The notes beneath the pieces are model-generated. The model did no database searches, had not been told where the DNA came from, and saw nothing but the letters and a program-made list of their open reading frames with translations. A stretch of 64,000 nucleotides of DNA from Celoporthe dispersa (lineage: Eukaryota > Ascomycota > Sordariomycetes > Diaporthales > Cryphonectriaceae): positions 3,086,001 through 3,150,000 of the forward strand of contig WAID01000007.1 in NCBI GenBank assembly GCA_016584495.1, given 5' to 3'. Within the stretch, counting starts at the first letter, position 1. The number at the start of each line of letters is the position of its first letter. Positions 58,737 to 64,000 of the stretch are shown here, one piece after another. The position numbers were made by a program, and so were the translations under genes.

Positions 58737-61700
58737 CTTGACGGCAGCGATGCCGGAACAGGACGCGCGCCCTTCTCGAGTCAGATAGACGACGCGCTTG
58801 TCCAGGTGAGGGCGGCCCTGTAGCACCGTCCTGTTGGATGAGGTGGTTTTGGTGTTGTACGGGACGATCGAGGCTGCGAAGGGCCAGATGCGCTCTTTCC
58901 CGGTCGCAAAGCTCGCAAAAGGCTGCTGAGATGATCCAAGGCAGTGACCGAGGAAAGGCTTCTGCTATCACAAACAAGAGGCCGTAGGGGTGTCTTTTTG
59001 TCAAAAGAAACCTGAAAGGCTATTGTCTTTTTTTTTTTTTTTTGGGCCTTCAGCCTGAGGCTAGTGCTTGGTGAGATAGGAAGAAATTTGTGTCAGGAAG
59101 GATGTGTCGGCACAGGTGCCGAAGAGGAGGTGGTGGTGCCTGAGATTGCGAGTAGCTTTTGCTATGACGGACAAAGCCTCAAAAGTACAGTGTCTAGTCT
59201 GACTAGAAGATGGGGGAAATTGACAAGAATCTTGGGAAGGGACTGGCGGGGCAGTATCGCGATCCTCGTGAAGTAAGGATCAGGGATCTTGAGGATGGTT
59301 GCCTCCAACCTTAGGTAGCGTAGGATAGAGTAGGAAGAGGAAAAGGGAGAAAGAAAAAAAAATAATAACAAGAAGCAGATGCGGGATGAACAGTGGTGGA
59401 GGTTGGTAATAGTGGTAGTAGCCTTTGGAGTCAAATGCCGCAATCATGCAGAACCATAACAAAGTACTTATACCACAGTACATGGTAGGCCATTCAGAGG
59501 CAGCACACTTGCTGCCCCCTCCCCCTCCCCCCCTTCCTGGTCGTCATCCCATCTGTGGTGTATGTGAACGCGACTACTGTGTCTGCTGCCCACTCGCGGG
59601 GTAGTTGATACTTCTGCGGCCGTTTCGAAGAAGCATGAATTTCCCAGCAAGGATTACCTGTCCAGACAAGCATCAAACATGGCGATGAAAGAGTGCTTTA
59701 CATGTTCGCCAAGGGGATTGTGGACTGCCACTGTGGTCCAGGTTAGACCTCTAGAGCGTTTTCGTGGTAACGTCACCGTCACCAGTACAGAAAAGCCACC
59801 TCAGTCCGCATTCTGCCTGGCTCCAGCTTTCGGCAACGGGACTAGTGCGCTGTTGGATATCGAAGCATCGAGAGGATACATGCCATGGTCTGGAGATGTT
59901 GTCCTGCCTGGCTGGCTGATCCGACAATCTCTCCTCCGTCTGCTCGATGTTGAACGTTGGCTGTTCTCTCCCCCCCCCCCAAAAAAAAAAAGAACCCACC
60001 CGGTTTGACACATCCCCATTCCATGCTGACCAATATGTTTTGTGAAACGCCGTTGAGTAGTTTCGATAGCCAAGATGGCTTGGTCTGTCGCTGTCTCCTG
60101 CCGCGTGTGGACGTGTTGCTGTCTCATTTTCAACCGAAGACCAACATGCCAACAATCAGTATCGCCGGACAAGTTGAGCCAGATCGCGACCAGAACTGAA
60201 CCCCTGTACGTTCCAAGCAGTGGAGCGCGTAACCCCTGCTCAGACCTGCAGAGGACAAGAGAGCATCCACTTCTGCCACTGGACAGAGTCAAATTGAACG
60301 TCATCTCTTCGAACAGGGGTTTGAGGGCGTGCATGTCCGCGCTTCTTGACAATCTCCTGAAGGGTAATTGTCCGTGTCCACGATCGGCAAATGAGGTTGC
60401 TGCCCAACAACACACCGAGTCGCACTCCCGAATGATACTAGGAACCTCCCTCTCCCTCCCCGTCCCTTTGTCTACAAGAAATGCCGCTAGAGGCGCGATT
60501 TGTGCAACAGTCAAACGTCGTGGGGGAGCATCCCTGGCTGAAACTGGTAGGGCCGTGACGTCCACGGCGATAAAAATGGCCGGAACACAATGTGAAACTG
60601 CTGCCCATACTGCGATACCTGCTAGGCTTCGAGGCTGTACCTCGACAGCAGCCAAGCTGGTTTGTTTGGAGGATATGCCAAAAAAAAAATCTGACAGGCA
60701 TGTCATAGTCATATCCACAAGAGCATCCGCCGTCAAGGTCGCTTCGACCTGCGCGTCTCGGTATGCCATCCGCAGATGAACTTCTCCACAAGCGCACTAG
60801 CCTGTGAGATACTCCACGATTGAGGAGCTGAACATCAAGACTGGCCTCGGTGCTGACAGCTAGAAATAGCCCCCGTGCGAGCCGCGACGGCGACGAGATG
60901 GGATGAGACGCTGTCGCCGTGTCCAAGGGGGAGCGTTGAGCAAGGTTTCTGGCTCACAGAACCCACAACGCTCCTCTTGCGTGCCTAGGCTCTCTCTCAG
61001 TCCGCCTTGTCTGATAAGTGCGCTGCAGCAGTCGAGCCCAAGCACTAATCGAGAGTCGCATGAATTGTGGGGACCGGTACAGCGCAGTACAGATCTAGCG
61101 GGGTGTCAGCCTGACAACCTGGCTGTAGATCGTGGCGTTTGAGCCGCGAGCGTGCATGTCAGGGTCCATACTTTGTGCAACGCGCAAGAGCTGAGGCCAC
61201 AGCAGCACGTGAGACTGTGGTCTGTGTCACCGCACAACCAGTATGCGACTGCCGGCGAACTCGGCGGACCAAAGATCTCCACATGAGTGCATTTTCGATG
61301 CGTCTATTGAAACGAAGACCTCAACAGATGCTTGGCCCCTGAGCACCATTGACGTGTGGCAGGCGGTCTCGATCCAAAGCTTGGCACTGTTTTCTCGCTC
61401 TTGAAACCAAGAACTTATCCAGGTTGAGCACATCACCGTTGAGCTGTGATGGTGAAGAAGGGGCCAAACACTGACCCACTGCGCAGGGCAGGGCACAGGA
61501 CAACCTCTGAGCCTGATGTTTTGAGATACTTTTGGGACCTGGGAAACGAACGAGATGAACCCAATCACATCGCCGTCTTGAAATCGGTGGAGAACCACGT
61601 TGTTCCATACTCGGTACGTCCCAGAGATCAGTATCCAGGGGCAGGATTGTCTTGGGCCCATCCTCTCTGGGCCCGCCAGAGTCATATTATTAAACGCTCG

Positions 61701-62641
61701 ACGCATACCTGAGGGCTCGCTTAGCCAAGAAGTGGCGGTAGGGCACGGCGCATCGCTATTGGCGCTTGGAAGCTGGAGCTTTCGTCGCAAGTCAGCATAG
61801 CAGGATAGGCTGGCGATGACACAAAGAGACGAGACTGGGTTCCTGCTACCATGGATTGGCACGGTGGGTCTCATACGGAGGGAACCTCTCAGTCTGGTCG
61901 CTGTGGTGCTCCAAGGTTGAGCGCAGTGAGTGGTAGTATTGAGAGCTATCAAAACGTCTCAGGAATTCTGGTCGAGATCCGGGTCTCTCTATTAGCAGGA
62001 CCAAACAGAGGTGTCAGTGCTACCGTTGCTGCTAGCGGTGATGGTGATGACTCCTCTGGCAAGGAAGGATGGAGCGAGCGTATCTGATAAGTGGGACCAA
62101 GTTGAGATCCTGAGGCCTCACAAGTCGGAAGCTCTGACAGCTCTTGAAGCCAAGAGTTGAGGAAAATATTCGCACCACGACGACGTTTGGGAGACCTGCG
62201 GCAGGGCCCATGCGTGTGCAGCTATGTCGGGTCTGCCTTCCATTGCAGGTGAGGAGAAGAAGGCTCTGCCCTTTTGGGACATCTCCAACCTCGTCTCTTC
62301 CTTCCCTCGCTGTGTGTACGAGACACTGCACTCCACAGCTGAAGACCTGCTGTTTACAGGAGCCGTCATCTTCCTCTCCTCTTCCTCTCCTCTGCCTCTC
62401 TCTGCTTTTTCTGCCCAAGCCTCTCTCCTGAGCCATCTTTCTGATTCTCTCGGCTCTCTGCCCTTTGCTGATCTCTTCTTTGGTCACCTTCATCTCTGCA
62501 TGTCGATGTTTATGGAAACTGTCTGGACCCAATAACCCTGCTCTGGTATGAGCTTGACGCATTGCATCTTGTTGTCTTCAACGAAGAGGAACTCTCCACG
62601 GCTATAGACGCGCTCGTTGAATCCATCAGGAATTAATCATA
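58737..62641. other. 3.9-kb gene-poor block
   Basis: The left end is the upstream region of the RRM gene and holds a T15-type run at about 59027-59043. The rest has mixed composition. Open frames up to 322 codons (59801-60769, minus) contain poly-G-encoded Gly runs and no domain, so I do not call them. A pyrimidine-rich stretch lies at 62360-62480. Just before the last gene is a short coding-like frame (62472-62636). Confidence 0.45.
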
Positions 62642-64000
62642 ATGGTCTCTCCAGAAATCCCTGGTCGCCATCGCCACCGCTCCCGCCGCGGTGGACGTAA
62701 ACATGATGACGCGGGCCGGATATCACAGGCAGGCAACCTGAATTGGCAGAGAACTGACAAGTCACGGCCAGCCCTCCTTACGACCCCCAGCAATAATAAA
62801 GATCTGATTGAGGAATGGCTGGGCGAAGTCCATGTGCAGACACAAGGAGGCCGACATTCCAAAGTAAACGACTTCACGCACAATCCTCGGAGCCAGCACT
62901 CTGCAGAGACCTGGACGATGCACGAGCTGCCGTCTGTGGCCAGCGTGGGAAATTCCAAACCTTCTCGTCGGCAGCCAGAAGACCAGAGCCGCAAGCGCAA
63001 ACAAGCTCTTGCAGCAGAACTCGGCCTTGTCGCCGCCTTCGATGAGGACCTTGAGCAGATAGCGCGTCGTAGCGGCGTGCCCCGACCACCTCGGTCAGAC
63101 TCTCTCATAGAAGAACGCTTTTACGAAAGGGACAAAGGACATCAATGCGAATCGGATGGTAGCATGAAGCCACCTGCTAGCTCTCCGGCAGGCTATCAGT
63201 TCGAGAAGCGACCTCGACACAAGATGAGAAGTGATCGCTACGACATCGTCAAGAACGACGAGCTAAAGAGGGAGAAGGCAAGGGAGAGAAAGAAAAAGGA
63301 AGCCGAGGGAAGATCTCCGAAAAGACAGGAAGAGAAGGAACCAAATGACTTCCTCGAAGGAGGCTATGGACAACTTCAACTCTCAGTCCATTCTCAGTCA
63401 TCGAGTCACCGTGAGTGTCCCCCTAGATTCCACCGTTTTCGCGTACTAACATGATGCGGAAGATGCAACCATCTTTTAGTCCTGGCTTGTTTGGCAACGG
63501 CCGGCGATCTGAACAGCAGGGTAGGTCGTTATGATCACGTTCTAGACTTGTGTTAAGCTAATATGTTGGCAGTCACGGACCTCGCCTTCCACGAAATGTC
63601 CTTTCTAAAACTGCCACGTCAAGAACCCCGAAAAGTACCCTCACACAAGCGCGAGTCTCAAAGAAAGAGGGACGACCGGCGATTTGAGCAGATCTCAGCC
63701 TTTTTTGCTCCAAAGGGCCCTCCGGAGTTGCACCATACGGAATACAGGAGGCAATCAGATACCAGCGCTCTGTCGAGCTATGGTGGGTGGACAGGTGCCG
63801 AATCGAGATACACTTCTGGCCATACTTTCACCAGGGATCAGCATGGTGAATCGAAGAATAGTGCGCCTTTCAGTTGGTCGAGTAGTTGCCCAGCAGACCA
63901 GGCTTGCGAGACAGCTCAGAAGGATCAAGCGGCTCGGAACCATCCAGTTCAAATCGTTCGCTACCAAGATCGCGGGACTATGGCTAGCGAGTGGGCCCCT
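62642..64000 (+). CDS. fungal hypothetical protein, partial at the right edge, one frameshift
   Basis: Exons 62642-63410, 63463-63520 and 63573 to beyond 64000; the introns are only 52 nt, the first with a TACTAAC branch. The N-terminal 250 residues are basic and disordered, with LIEEWLGEVHVQ, KRKQALAAELGL and a Lys/Arg/Glu-rich helix (KREKARERKKKEAEGR). The second exon has one T too many in the T4 run at 63474-63477; with three Ts it reads HATIFSPGLFGNGRR. It then continues as VTDLAFHEMSFLKLP and remains open to the window end. Similar 'SPGLF...DL.F.EM.FL' blocks occur in fungal hypothetical proteins. No function is known. The start codon lies only 5 nt after the stop of another short frame, so the true start is not certain. 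Confidence 0.65.

Noticed and set aside
59801..60769. 322-codon minus-strand open frame
   Set aside because: It contains a Gly/Phe run encoded by a poly-G/poly-T tract, shows no domain, no consistent composition and no intron signals; it looks like chance in a gene-poor block.
61227..61952. 241-codon minus-strand open frame
   Set aside because: No recognisable motif and overlapped by competing frames on the other strand.
1..64000. CRISPR array, prophage, operon, secondary-metabolite cluster or intact transposon
   Set aside because: No spaced direct repeats, no prokaryotic gene organisation, no PKS/NRPS/terpene genes, and no transposase, reverse transcriptase or terminal repeats were recognised.

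Overview
This window is nuclear DNA from a filamentous ascomycete, most likely a Sordariomycete. Genes are dense and carry short introns (about 50-285 nt) with GT-AG ends and CTAAC/CTGAC-type branch sites. Intergenic DNA is long and sequence-simple, there is no operon structure, and the proteins are typical fungal housekeeping families. All names rest on reading translated sequence; no database search was run.

Left third (1-22.9 kb): a partial gene, possibly Cdc6 (-); molybdenum cofactor sulfurase (+); the dolichol-linked mannosyltransferase ALG12 (-) head to head with an Anp1-family Golgi mannosyltransferase (+); the peroxisomal ubiquitin-conjugating enzyme PEX4 (-); a long Ser/Pro-rich protein of the kind annotated 'cell wall proline-rich' (-); a 5.8-kb gene-poor block; the nucleolar rRNA-processing protein CGR1 (+); and an unnamed coiled-coil membrane protein (+).

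Middle (24.5-44.7 kb): a PX-domain protein related to yeast YPR097W (+); a DUF726 alpha/beta-hydrolase related to yeast Mil1 (+); a sensor-like single-pass membrane protein (+); a decayed NACHT-type NLR (+); the Golgi protein TVP23 (-) divergent from a CitE/HpcH-family lyase (+); and a Cys-rich zinc-binding protein (-).

Right third (44.6-64 kb): a 5-kb gene-poor block, a metallo-beta-lactamase-like protein (+), a penta-EF-hand protein (-), a ChaC-type gamma-glutamylcyclotransferase (+), a Gly/Gln-rich RRM protein (-), another gene-poor block, and a partial fungal hypothetical gene that runs off the end (+).

The genes do not form a pathway cluster. The only clear functional neighbours are ALG12 and the Anp1-family gene, both in N-glycan mannosylation. 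No secondary-metabolite, CRISPR, phage or intact transposon content was seen. Two structural observations stand out. At least ten single-base insertions or deletions, most in homopolymers, break eight otherwise conserved genes, which points to assembly error rather than gene death. The ChaC gene is restored exactly only by a 5-nt microexon.
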